The notes under the pieces: generated by a model
What the model saw: only the letters and a program-made list of their open reading frames with translations
Database searches by the model: none
What the model was told of the DNA's origin: nothing
Made by a program: the position numbers and the translations under genes
From: DATBGE01 sp036558125
GTDB taxonomy: Bacteria; Gemmatimonadota; Gemmatimonadetes; Gemmatimonadales; GWC2-71-9
Direction: 5' to 3'
Assembly (NCBI GenBank): GCA_036558125.1
Contig: DATBGE010000143.1
Coordinates: 1 to 64,000 of the forward strand
Length of the DNA stretch: 64,000 bases
Part shown: positions 25,398 to 33,917 of the stretch, one piece after another
Layout: every line of letters starts with the position of its first letter
Numbering within the stretch: position 1 is the stretch's first letter

Positions 25398-27190
25398 AGC
25401 TGGCGGTAAACAGGAAAGCGATTACCTGGTCTGGAGTCGTCATCGTGCTGGTCGCGGTGCTCGCCATCAACGGCGGGGCCTGGTTGCTGGAGCGGGCGCT
25501 CATGGCTCCGGTCAACACCTACATCCGCGATCGCACTCTCGCCTTTCTGCAGGAGAAAAGCGTCGAAGGACTGACGATCACCTTCCCCCGAGTCGATCTG
25601 AGCCTGATCCGCCGGCACCTGTTGATTCACGACCTGAGTATCCGCTACGACAACAAAGACTCCACCCGTTACGTGCGTTTTCAGGCCACGGTTCCCCGGA
25701 TCGCGCTCGAGGGAGTGGACCTGGCCGACATCATCTGGCACCGGCATCTCCGACTCGACGCGGTGCGTCTTTCGAGTCCGCTACTGAGCCGGTTCAGGGA
25801 AACGGCCGATACCACGCGGAAGAAGACTCCGGCGACGGATGAGGAGCGGGTTAATCCGGACTCCCTCGCGGCCGAGATTCCGGCACTCGATACGGTGGTC
25901 TACAACCTTTTCGCGAGCTGGCTGCCCGACGATGTCCGACAGGCCCGAATCGATCTGGTGGCCGCCGAGAATGCCACGATCGTCTTCACCAGCCTCAAAG
26001 GCAGTAAGATCTCCCGCGATTCCACGGCGGGTATGTCGCTCCGAATCCGGGGGATCCAGCTCGACACGACCGAACGCCGGGTCTTCGAATCCGCCCGTCT
26101 CTCCGCCGCGTCCCTGTTCCACCTCACGACGGGACTCCGCGACTCGCTCCGAATCGACAGCCTGCTCGTTCAGCTGGATCCCACCGACACGACCATCGAG
26201 TTCCGCTCGCTGCGCACCATCCCCGCGGACAGCGGTCACTCGCTTTACCTGAGCCGATTCAAGCGGGATCACCGGGAAGGAAGGTTCACGCTAGACAGCA
26301 TCTCCTATCAGACGCTGCGCCCCGATTCGGTATTCTTCGGACGGGGGGCGACCCGGAAGACCCGGGTCCGGTTGATGATGAAGGGTCTCAAGGCCAGCGG
26401 CGTCGAAACCGGGGCCTTGCCCGCCATGAAGGCGGTGGCGCGCAAGGTGGAGATCGATTCGATGGTGATCGACGCGCTGGCCGATACTCGCGCAGAGTCT
26501 CATCCCAAAAGCCGGCGGCTCTGGCCCCAGGCGCTCGCCGAAACGAAATGGCAGGTTGCGATCGACACCGTCGTGCTCAAGAACGGATTCGTCCGGTATG
26601 GAGAGCTGAAACCCGACCGTAAGGAGCCGGCGGTCGCATGGTTTTCCAACATCTCTGCGACTATCACTGGATTGGGCAACCATCCAGAGAAAGCCGTCGT
26701 CGCCCATCCGGCAATAATGGTCGCTCAGGGAAAGTTCATGGGCCACTCTCTGCTCGAGACCCGGATGGAAGTTCCCATCGTCCCGGAACGTTTCGCAATG
26801 AAAGTGGAGGGAAAGGCAACGGAACTTCCCGCCGTGGCCCTGAACCGGTTCCTCCTCACCGCCGAAGGAGTGGAGGTGACTGGTGGGCGGTTTCACCGGG
26901 CCGAGTTCGGTTTCCACGTAGCCAACGGCAGGGCGAAGGGTAACATAACGCTGGTCTACGACAGCCTTTCCGTCGAAATGGTGGATAAGGCGACCAGGAA
27001 AAAGGGGCTGAGTCAGCAGCTCAAGACGTTCATCGCCAATGCGCTGGTCATCAGGGGAGACAACATGCCGGACGACAAAGGCCGGCTCGACCCGCAGCCG
27101 ATCGACTACCGATATCGATTGGGAGAAACGTTCTGGGGCGGAATCTGGCGGGCGCTGCGGAGTGGTTTGGTGAAGACGGTGAAGAAATAA
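25394..27190 (+). CDS. AsmA/DUF748-like membrane-anchored protein, copy 1
   Basis: A 598-residue protein with one N-terminal transmembrane helix (~10-32) and a long, beta-strand-dominated periplasmic part, as in AsmA-like and DUF748 proteins that may bridge the envelope for lipid transport. It is clearly paralogous to the next gene: both share NEYIRxRTLA-type, HLxIxDxxIRYD, DSTRYVRF, VRYGEL and SFWGxxW(R/Q) segments in the same order. Coupled to the hydrolase gene by ATGA. Function inferred only by fold class. Confidence 0.75.
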   Translation: MKLAVNRKAITWSGVVIVLVAVLAINGGAWLLERALMAPVNTYIRDRTLAFLQEKSVEGLTITFPRVDLSLIRRHLLIHDLSIRYDNKDSTRYVRFQATVPRIALEGVDLADIIWHRHLRLDAVRLSSPLLSRFRETADTTRKKTPATDEERVNPDSLAAEIPALDTVVYNLFASWLPDDVRQARIDLVAAENATIVFTSLKGSKISRDSTAGMSLRIRGIQLDTTERRVFESARLSAASLFHLTTGLRDSLRIDSLLVQLDPTDTTIEFRSLRTIPADSGHSLYLSRFKRDHREGRFTLDSISYQTLRPDSVFFGRGATRKTRVRLMMKGLKASGVETGALPAMKAVARKVEIDSMVIDALADTRAESHPKSRRLWPQALAETKWQVAIDTVVLKNGFVRYGELKPDRKEPAVAWFSNISATITGLGNHPEKAVVAHPAIMVAQGKFMGHSLLETRMEVPIVPERFAMKVEGKATELPAVALNRFLLTAEGVEVTGGRFHRAEFGFHVANGRAKGNITLVYDSLSVEMVDKATRKKGLSQQLKTFIANALVIRGDNMPDDKGRLDPQPIDYRYRLGETFWGGIWRALRSGLVKTVKK

Positions 27191-27407
27191 CCCGTCTCAT
27201 ATCACCTTCACTTTACCTTCACCCGTTTCGACACTTATTCCGTGAGCCGCTGAGTGCTCGCCGGAGTGCCGATCGGCGGGTCACTCAATCCACAACCAGG
27301 CTCTTCGGCCAGGGGGGTAGGGCCATGTCACGCGACTCGGTAGTCGAGCATGTCATCTCCGTGCAGCGCACCCGCAGCCGAATCAGCCAAGCGGCAATGA
27401 GGCCCCT

Positions 27408-29192
27408 ATGAGCCGGCGAGCGAAGTGGTGGCTCCTCGCGGTCGGCGTGGTCGTGGTGGTCCTCGCCGTCGCATTGTCGCTCTTGCCCAACCGATTCGAG
27501 GCTGCGCTCCGCGCTGAGGTCAACGAGTACATCCGCGAGCGCACGCTCGCGATGCTCAACGAGAAGGACGTCACGGGCCTGTCGGTCGACTTCGGCTCTC
27601 TCGACCTGAGCTTTGCCCAGCGCCACCTGATCATCAACGACATCCGCATCCGGTACGACCACCGGGACTCGACCCGGTATGTGCGATTCACCGCTCAGAC
27701 CCCGCGGGTGTCGCTGCTGGGACTGGACCTGCGGGACATCATCAAGCATCAGAGCTTTCGCCTGGACGAGGTGCGCATTGACAGTCCGGTCCTGAGTGAA
27801 CTCCAGGAGAAGAGTGGGAAGAAGGCCCCTCCGGAGGTCGTCGCGGTGACGGAGGAAGATTCCATTCCCGTAGCACCGGTCGAGTTTGACACCCTCCTCT
27901 ACAATGCGGTGGCCGCCTGGCTTCCCGAGGAGATTCGCCAGGCGCGGATCGATCTCATCGCAGTGAAGCACGCCAGCGTGCTGTCCGTCACCAAGCTGGG
28001 AAACTCCGTCAACAAAGATTCGCTCGGCAATTTCACGCTGGAGCTTCGCGGGCTGGCCCTCGACAGTCTCAACCGCCGGGTATTCGAGGGCGTATCGATC
28101 GACCTCCAGACGGCGCTTCACCTTTCGCCGCGAGCGGATTCGGTCGTGGTGGACACGGTGGCTATCCGACTCGATTCCAAGGATACCGTGCTGACCGTCC
28201 GGAGGGCTCGATCGGTCCCGGCCAAGATGGAAAATTCGGCGTTGTTCGCGGAAGGCATCAAACGCTCGAACCGCGACCAGAAACTCACCCTGGATACGCT
28301 GTCATACGGCCCCAGAGCCAACGATCAAGGCTGGTTGGCGCGCAACGGGAGGCGACGCAGCCGCATCAGGCTCAACCTGGGACATCTCGAGGTCGAGGGT
28401 TCGCTCCTCCGGCGGGCGCTGGGCGAGCGGATTGAGCTTCGTCGGATCGGAGTCGGCAGCATGACGCTCGATGTGCTGGCAGATCGCCGATTCCCACCGG
28501 GCCCGCCGAAACCGCGCACGATGTGGTCCCAGCGGCTCGCCGCTCTGGACTGGGCGGTGCGGGTAGACACCATCGCCTTGAAGAAAGGCGTCGTACGATA
28601 CGGCGAGCTCAACTCGGGGCGTCCCGAGGTGGCGTTGCTCTATTTCTCCGACATCAACGCCCTGGTCACCAAGGTCGGGAACAAGGAGGGCTTCGGTGGC
28701 AACGCGTACCCGACCGCGGTCATCAACGCCACCGCCAAGTTGATGGGCAAGGGCGCAGTCAAAGCCCACATCGAGGTACCCCAGAGCCCCGGCACCCATG
28801 TCTCCAAAGTCTCCGGAAGCCTCGGCAAGTTCGAGCCCGAGGAACTCAACTCGATGCTGCAGTTCGCAGCCGGAGTGAAGCTCAAGCGCGGGACGATGGA
28901 TACCGTCAGCTTTGATTTCGCTGTCGCGAATGGCCTGTCCGCCGGGAACTTCTCCTCGACCTTCGACAGTCTAAGCCTCGAAATCATGAATCGGGTGAGC
29001 CAGAAGAAGGGGCTCAAGGAAAAACTGATGGGGAAGGTGGCGAATGCCCTGGTCCGCAATTCCAACAAACCGGGCGAGAAGAGCTACCGGCCCCAGGTCC
29101 CGATCAAGTACGAGCTCAAGCCGCAGGACAGCTTCTGGGGAATGGTGTGGCAGTCGTTGAAGAGCGGGTTGCTGAAGATGATGAAGGACTGA
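27408..29192 (+). CDS. AsmA/DUF748-like membrane-anchored protein, copy 2
   Basis: A 594-residue paralogue of the preceding protein. It has an N-terminal transmembrane helix (AKWWLLAVGVVVVVLAVAL), INDIRIRYDHRDSTRYVRF, WLPEEIRQARIDLIAVK and a C-terminal FWGMVWQSLKSGLLK matching copy 1. A 217-bp gap separates the two, which contains no recognisable gene but a GAGTG...CACTC inverted pair near 27251-27284. The gene is followed by island J and a terminator. Confidence 0.75.
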   Translation: MSRRAKWWLLAVGVVVVVLAVALSLLPNRFEAALRAEVNEYIRERTLAMLNEKDVTGLSVDFGSLDLSFAQRHLIINDIRIRYDHRDSTRYVRFTAQTPRVSLLGLDLRDIIKHQSFRLDEVRIDSPVLSELQEKSGKKAPPEVVAVTEEDSIPVAPVEFDTLLYNAVAAWLPEEIRQARIDLIAVKHASVLSVTKLGNSVNKDSLGNFTLELRGLALDSLNRRVFEGVSIDLQTALHLSPRADSVVVDTVAIRLDSKDTVLTVRRARSVPAKMENSALFAEGIKRSNRDQKLTLDTLSYGPRANDQGWLARNGRRRSRIRLNLGHLEVEGSLLRRALGERIELRRIGVGSMTLDVLADRRFPPGPPKPRTMWSQRLAALDWAVRVDTIALKKGVVRYGELNSGRPEVALLYFSDINALVTKVGNKEGFGGNAYPTAVINATAKLMGKGAVKAHIEVPQSPGTHVSKVSGSLGKFEPEELNSMLQFAAGVKLKRGTMDTVSFDFAVANGLSAGNFSSTFDSLSLEIMNRVSQKKGLKEKLMGKVANALVRNSNKPGEKSYRPQVPIKYELKPQDSFWGMVWQSLKSGLLKMMKD

Positions 29193-29314
29193 TGGCTGTT
29201 AGCTGTTAGCCATTAGCTGCTAGCTGTTAGCGGTGGCAGACAACGCCATGCAAAAGCCCCAAGCTCGCATCTTGAGCTTAGGGCTTTGGTGCTAACAGCT
29301 AATAGCTACAGCCA
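29193..29314. repeat. Micro-repeat island J (TGTTAGC words, inverted arms around a terminator)
   Basis: Left arm 29193-29231 repeats (GC)TGTTAGC / CATTAGC / TGCTAGC. Right arm 29290-29314 (GTGCTAACAGCTAATAGCTA) is its complement. A separate, strong hairpin sits inside the loop. The island separates the convergent AsmA-like and glmS genes. Confidence 0.85.
29253..29287. terminator. Bidirectional terminator between AsmA-like gene and glmS
   Basis: AAAGCCCCAAGCTC / GAGCTTAGGGCTTT forms a 14-bp stem with one mismatch and a 7-nt loop. Its A-rich left and T-rich right ends make it usable from both strands, as expected between convergent genes. Confidence 0.8.
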
Positions 29315-29318
29315 ACCT

Positions 29319-31145
29319 TCACTCGACCGTCACGCTCTTCGCCAAATTGCGCGGCTGGTCCACGTTGCACCCGCGCCGCACCGCCACGTAATACGAGAAC
29401 AGCTGCAGCGGCACGATCGCCAGGATCGGAGTCAGCAGGTCGATCGTCTCGGGGATAGTGAAAGTTGCGGTCGCGAGACGGCTGATCTGATCGTCCCCAT
29501 CGTTCTTGATGGCGATGACCTGGCCGCCGCGGGCCCGGACTTCCTCGACATTGGAAATGATCTTGCCGTGGACCGCGTCACGCGGCGCGATGAACACGAC
29601 CGGCATGTTCTCGTCGATCAGCGCGATGGGCCCGTGTTTCATCTCCGCCGCCGGATACCCCTCGGCATGAATGTAGGAGATTTCCTTGAGCTTGAGGGCA
29701 CCCTCGAGGGCGACCGGGAAATTGACCCCCCGTCCCAGATAGAGCGCGTTGTTGGAGCGCCAGAACCGCTCGGCGAGCGCTTCGACTTCGTCCGCCCGAT
29801 CCAGGATCGTCTGCACCTGCTCCGGGAGAGCCCGCAAGGCCTGGATGATCTGGCGGCCCTGCAGGATGCTCAGGTTGCGGAGCCGGGCAAAGCGCAGGGT
29901 GATCAAAGAGAGCGCGATCACCTGGCTGCTGAATGCCTTGGTGCTCGCGACGCCGACCTCGGGGCCGGCGTGCAGGTAGATCCCGCCGTCTACCTCGCGC
30001 GCAATGGTCGAACCCACGACGTTGACGACGCCGATGGTCCGCGCACCCCGGCGCTTGGCTTCGCGAATGGCGGCGAGGGTATCGGCAGTCTCACCCGACT
30101 GGGAGATCCCGATGACCAGGGTGTGATCGTCCACCACCGGGTTGCGGTAGCGGAATTCGGAGGCGTACTCCACTTCGACCGGAATGCGGGCCAGCTCCTC
30201 CAGCATGTACTCGCCGATCAGACCGGCGTGCCACGAAGTCCCGCAGGCGGTGATGACGATCCGGTTGATCCGCTTGATGTCGTCGTCGGTGAGGTTGAGT
30301 CCCGAGACCCGCGACGTCCCCTCTTCCTCGAGCAGGTGGCCCCGCATGGTGTTCCGCACGGTGTCGGGCTGCTCAAAGATCTCCTTCAGCATGAAGTGGT
30401 TGAACCCGCCGCGTTCGATGGTGGCGATGTCCCACTCGATGCGGTTGACCGTCTTTTCGATTCGCGTAGCGGCCAGGTCCCGGACGTGGTAACCCTTCCG
30501 ATTCAGCACCACCATCTCGCCGTCATCGAGGTAGACGACCGAGCGCGTGTGGGCCAGAATGGCGGAGGCGTCGGAGGCAACGAACCACTCGTTCTCTCCC
30601 ACTCCGACGAGCAGCGGCGATCCCTTCCGCGCGGCGACCAGAACGTCGGGCTCCTCGGAGCAGATCACCGCGATGCCGTAGGCGCCGTCCACTTCGCGCA
30701 GCGCCTGGGCCACGGCTTCCTCGATATTGCCGTTGTAGCACTCACCAACGAGGTGGGCGAGCACCTCGGTATCGGTTTCGGACTTGAAGGTGTGACCACG
30801 CTGCTCGAGCGCTCGGCGGATGGCGCCTGAGTTCTCGATGATCCCGTTATGGATCAGCGCGATGCGGCCGGTCTGGTCGGTGTGAGGATGCGCGTTCGGC
30901 GTGGTCGGGGCGCCATGCGTGGCCCACCGGGTGTGCCCGATCCCGAGGCTACCCTTCGGCATGGACCCTTCAAGCTGCTTCTCGAGTGCGGAAAGTTTCC
31001 CGGCCTGCTTCATCACCGTCAGGCCGGCACCGTTCACCACCGCGATCCCTGAAGAGTCGTACCCGCGGTACTCCAGCCGTCTCAGCCCCTCCAGCAACAG
31101 GCCCGCAGCCTGGCGGGGGCCCACATATCCCACTATGCCACACAT
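29319..31145 (-). CDS. glmS: Glutamine-fructose-6-phosphate aminotransferase (isomerizing) GlmS
   Basis: A 608-residue enzyme that makes glucosamine-6-phosphate for cell-wall synthesis. Starting at ATG 31145 puts the nucleophilic Cys at position 2 (MCGIVGYVG). Visible: GIGHTRWATHG, two SIS domains with TACGTSWHAGLIGEY and ISQSGETADTLAA, and the C-terminal NLAKSVTVE. glmM lies 14 nt upstream on the same strand, forming a two-gene amino-sugar operon. No glmS ribozyme fold is apparent in the short gap. Confidence 0.97.
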   Translation of the reverse strand: MCGIVGYVGPRQAAGLLLEGLRRLEYRGYDSSGIAVVNGAGLTVMKQAGKLSALEKQLEGSMPKGSLGIGHTRWATHGAPTTPNAHPHTDQTGRIALIHNGIIENSGAIRRALEQRGHTFKSETDTEVLAHLVGECYNGNIEEAVAQALREVDGAYGIAVICSEEPDVLVAARKGSPLLVGVGENEWFVASDASAILAHTRSVVYLDDGEMVVLNRKGYHVRDLAATRIEKTVNRIEWDIATIERGGFNHFMLKEIFEQPDTVRNTMRGHLLEEEGTSRVSGLNLTDDDIKRINRIVITACGTSWHAGLIGEYMLEELARIPVEVEYASEFRYRNPVVDDHTLVIGISQSGETADTLAAIREAKRRGARTIGVVNVVGSTIAREVDGGIYLHAGPEVGVASTKAFSSQVIALSLITLRFARLRNLSILQGRQIIQALRALPEQVQTILDRADEVEALAERFWRSNNALYLGRGVNFPVALEGALKLKEISYIHAEGYPAAEMKHGPIALIDENMPVVFIAPRDAVHGKIISNVEEVRARGGQVIAIKNDGDDQISRLATATFTIPETIDLLTPILAIVPLQLFSYYVAVRRGCNVDQPRNLAKSVTVE

Positions 31146-31159
31146 GCTGAGGAGCCTCG

Positions 31160-32563
31160 CTAAGCCATGAGTTCGCGGCAAGCCGATATTAGTTCTTCGG
31201 CTGCTTCGGCAGTTGGCGCTTCGGCGATGAACCGCACGATCGGCTCAGTTCCCGAAGGCCGAATGTGTACCCATCGGTCCTTCCACGCGAGCCTCAGTCC
31301 ATCGCGAGTATCCGCCGCCGCATCGCTGAATCGCGCGGTCAGCTTCGCGTACACGGGAGCCAAGTCCTTGCCCCGCTGTCCCTTAGCCTTGACTATCCGG
31401 TATTGAGGCTGGCCGGCGACCAACCGGGAAACAGCCTGGCCGGAGCGGGCGAGGAGGTGCAAAATTAGCGCCACACCCACTGGTGCGTCACGTCCAATAT
31501 GAAGAGAGGGGAGGATCACACCTCCGTTCCCTTCACCCCCGATTACAGCGCCCTCGTCCCGAATGGCCCGAGCGACGTTCGCCTCACCCACTGGAGCGCG
31601 GACGAAACGGGCACCACACATCCGGGCGGCATCCTCGACCACGAGACTCGTGGAGAGGTTGGCGACGACGACCGGCGGCTCGGCGGCGGAGCCTGTCCCG
31701 AGCGGAGCGAGGGAGCGGCTCGGCGCGTCGCCAGACCCGTTCAGAACCGAGCGGACGGCGAACGCCAGCGTATAGTCTTCGCCGATCGGCCGCCCGGTTT
31801 CGTCCACCAGCGCCAACCGGTCCACGTCGGGATCCACTGCCAGACCGATCACCGCGCCACTCTCGCGGACCAGCCGTGAAAGCTCGCCCAGGTTTTCGGG
31901 GAGCGGCTCGGGTGCCCGGGGGAACTTGCCGTCGGTCTCCAGATTGATTCCGGAGACTCGACATCCCAGCCGTTCCAGCAACTGGGGAATCGTGGTTCCA
32001 CCGGCGCCGCGAACACAATCGAGGGCCACGGTGAACTTCTTCGCCCGGATCGCCTCGACGTCGAGACCGGGAAGCGAGAAGACCTGGTCGAGATGCCGCT
32101 TGATGGCATCACGGTCTTCCCGGTATTGACCTACTCCCTCCCATCCGGTTCGAGCCGGTCCCTGTTCGGCGAGGGCGCGGACCGCGTTGCCGTCGGCGCC
32201 GTCGAGAAATATCCCATCGGGACCGACGAACTTGAGAGCATTCCACTCGATCGGGTTGTGGCTCGCGGTGAGAATGAGCCCGGCCCCGGCGTGGTGATGC
32301 TCGACCGCCAGCTGCACAGTCGGCGTGGGCACGACTCCGACATCGATGACCTCGACGCCCACCGACATGAGGCCCGCGGTGGCGGCTCGCGCGAACATCG
32401 GCCCGCTGGTGCGCGCATCGCGTCCCAGCACGACGACCGGCTTGCCGTTTTGCCGAGCCCAGGCGCCGAGCGCCGCGGCATGACGAGCCACCAGTTCGGG
32501 CGTCAGGTCCTTGCCGACAATGCCACGCATGCCGGAAACGCTGATCATCAATGTGTCGGACAT
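31160..32563 (-). CDS. glmM: Phosphoglucosamine mutase GlmM
   Basis: A 467-residue alpha-D-phosphohexomutase converting glucosamine-6-P to glucosamine-1-P. The start at ATG 32563 gives MSDTLMISVSGMRGIVGKDL. The phosphoserine loop is TASHNPIEWNALKF, the metal loop DPDVDRLA, the sugar loop GEGNGGVI and the phosphate loop RPSGTEPIVR. The family's IGEDYTLAFAVR strand is followed by an extra ~17-residue Pro/Ala/Ser segment (DAPSRSLAPLGTGSAAEPP) encoded by a repeat at 31674-31725. A longer open frame upstream encodes only Pro-rich repeat sequence and is not used. Confidence 0.95.
   Translation of the reverse strand: MSDTLMISVSGMRGIVGKDLTPELVARHAAALGAWARQNGKPVVVLGRDARTSGPMFARAATAGLMSVGVEVIDVGVVPTPTVQLAVEHHHAGAGLILTASHNPIEWNALKFVGPDGIFLDGADGNAVRALAEQGPARTGWEGVGQYREDRDAIKRHLDQVFSLPGLDVEAIRAKKFTVALDCVRGAGGTTIPQLLERLGCRVSGINLETDGKFPRAPEPLPENLGELSRLVRESGAVIGLAVDPDVDRLALVDETGRPIGEDYTLAFAVRSVLNGSGDAPSRSLAPLGTGSAAEPPVVVANLSTSLVVEDAARMCGARFVRAPVGEANVARAIRDEGAVIGGEGNGGVILPSLHIGRDAPVGVALILHLLARSGQAVSRLVAGQPQYRIVKAKGQRGKDLAPVYAKLTARFSDAAADTRDGLRLAWKDRWVHIRPSGTEPIVRFIAEAPTAEAAEELISACRELMA
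31674..31725. repeat. In-frame repeat insertion within glmM
   Basis: The segment starts with GGCGGCTC, the octamer of the hisF repeat. It contains CCTGTCCCGAGCGGAGCGAG, which resembles interspersed palindromic repeats common in environmental genomes. It ends with another CGGCTCGG. It adds residues not expected in GlmM but keeps the frame. Confidence 0.6.
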
Positions 32564-32760
32564 GGGCGGAAAGGTAGGCGGTATGGCGGGAAGGCGGGAT
32601 GGCGGTCGGGGCGGTCGAGGCGGTCGGGGCGGACAGGGCGGACAGGGCGGTCGGGCGGGAAGGCGGAACCGGCGTTCGGGACGAACAGGGCGGACGAGTC
32701 GGGCGGGGCTGTAGTCCCTCTCTACCGCCTTCCCGGCTTTCCGCCCTCCCATCTACCTAC
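32564..32760. repeat. Micro-repeat island K (GGGCGGACA / GGCGGGAAG words, inverted arms)
   Basis: Left arm 32564-32707 has dozens of GGCGGGAAGGC, GGCGGTCGG and GGGCGGACAG words. Right arm 32722-32760 (CTACCGCCTTCCCGGCTTTC) is complementary to its first part. It occupies nearly the whole gap between the receiver/HD-GYP gene and glmM. It shares GGGCGGACAG with island A. Confidence 0.85.
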
Positions 32761-33863
32761 ACGTCTATTGGCAACGCCGTCGGATCCGGGAACGCGTTGA
32801 TGAACGCCTCAACGACCGCGGGGTCGAACTGAGTGCCGGAGCAGGTCCGGAGCTCGGTGTAAGCGTCCGCGGGATCCCGGGAAGGGCGGTAGGCCCGATT
32901 GGTGGTCATCGCGTCGAACGCGTCCACTACCCCAACGATCCGGGACTCGATGGGGATGATGTCTCCCTTGAGCCCGTCGGGGAATCCTTTGCCATCCATC
33001 CGCTCGTGGTGCGACCGCACGATCCGGAGCACCACGCCCTTTTCCCGCGCGAGGGGCGCCAGGATCTTCTCACCGAGCAGAGTATGCTCGGTGATGTGCT
33101 GGAATTCGTCCGGCGTGAGCGGACCGGGTTTGTTGAGGACCGCTTCCCTGGTGCCGATTTTTCCGATGTCGTGCAACTCCGCACCGAGCCGGATGTGCTC
33201 CAGCATTTCTCCGGTATAGCCCAAGCGTAGTGCCGTCTTCACGGCGTAGCGGCTTACCCGGCGGGAATGGCCCTGGGTGTAGGCATCTTTCGCTTCGAGA
33301 GCGTGGGCCAGCGTCTGCACCGCTTCGAGAAAAAGCTCGCTGATCCGGGTGGCCTGGCTGCGTACCCTCCGCTCGAGATTCTTCTGGTAGAACCGCCGCT
33401 GGAGCAGCAGCTCGCGCTTTTCGAGGGCCTTGAGCACCCGGGCCCGGACTTCCTCCAGCATCGCCGGCTTCTGGAGATAATCGAGCGCTCCCTTTTCCAG
33501 GCAGGAGACCGCGGTCTTCACCTCGGCGACACCGGAGAGCATGATGACCGCGGTGTCGGGATAGCGGGCGAGTACTCCCTCCAACAGCCCCAGCCCGTCC
33601 ATCCCCGGCATGTTGATATCGGAGATGATGAGCGGGACCTCACCTTCGCTCTCGAGCAGGGCCAGAGCCTCCTCACCGCTTCCCGCTTCGAGGCAGGTAA
33701 AGCCGAGACTCTGAATCATGCGCACCATAGCACCGCGCACCTTGAGGTCGTCGTCGGCGACGAGCGCGCGCGGCGCCAGCACCCGGGGCTCCGGGGGCGT
33801 GACCCCGCGCAAATGGCTTCTCCACCCTCTAGCGGGCGTTCGATCCACCGGTTTCTCCGTCAC
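32757..33863 (-). CDS. Response regulator with HD-GYP phosphodiesterase domain
   Basis: A 368-residue RpfG-like protein expected to degrade cyclic di-GMP. The receiver (~30-150) has ADDDLKVR, SDINMPGMDG, LSGVAE and LQKPA. The HD-GYP domain (~185-355) has GHSRRVSRYA, ELHDIGKIGTREAVLNKPG and HHERMDGKGFPDG. The GYP triplet is replaced by GFP, a variant with unclear effect. It is divergent from the cystathionine-type enzyme gene. Confidence 0.93.
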   Translation of the reverse strand: MTEKPVDRTPARGWRSHLRGVTPPEPRVLAPRALVADDDLKVRGAMVRMIQSLGFTCLEAGSGEEALALLESEGEVPLIISDINMPGMDGLGLLEGVLARYPDTAVIMLSGVAEVKTAVSCLEKGALDYLQKPAMLEEVRARVLKALEKRELLLQRRFYQKNLERRVRSQATRISELFLEAVQTLAHALEAKDAYTQGHSRRVSRYAVKTALRLGYTGEMLEHIRLGAELHDIGKIGTREAVLNKPGPLTPDEFQHITEHTLLGEKILAPLAREKGVVLRIVRSHHERMDGKGFPDGLKGDIIPIESRIVGVVDAFDAMTTNRAYRPSRDPADAYTELRTCSGTQFDPAVVEAFINAFPDPTALPIDV

Positions 33864-33917
33864 CTTGCCGCGCTTTGTTCAAGGCCATTAGGTTCCCGCC
33901 ACCCTTTCTCCCCTGCA

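Noticed and set aside
32564..32752. N-terminal Pro-rich extension of GlmM
   Set aside because: It is translated repeat sequence; the conserved GlmM start is at 32563.
33267..33917. A 217-residue extension before the cystathionine-type enzyme
   Set aside because: Antisense to the receiver/HD-GYP gene; the enzyme's normal start is at 33918.
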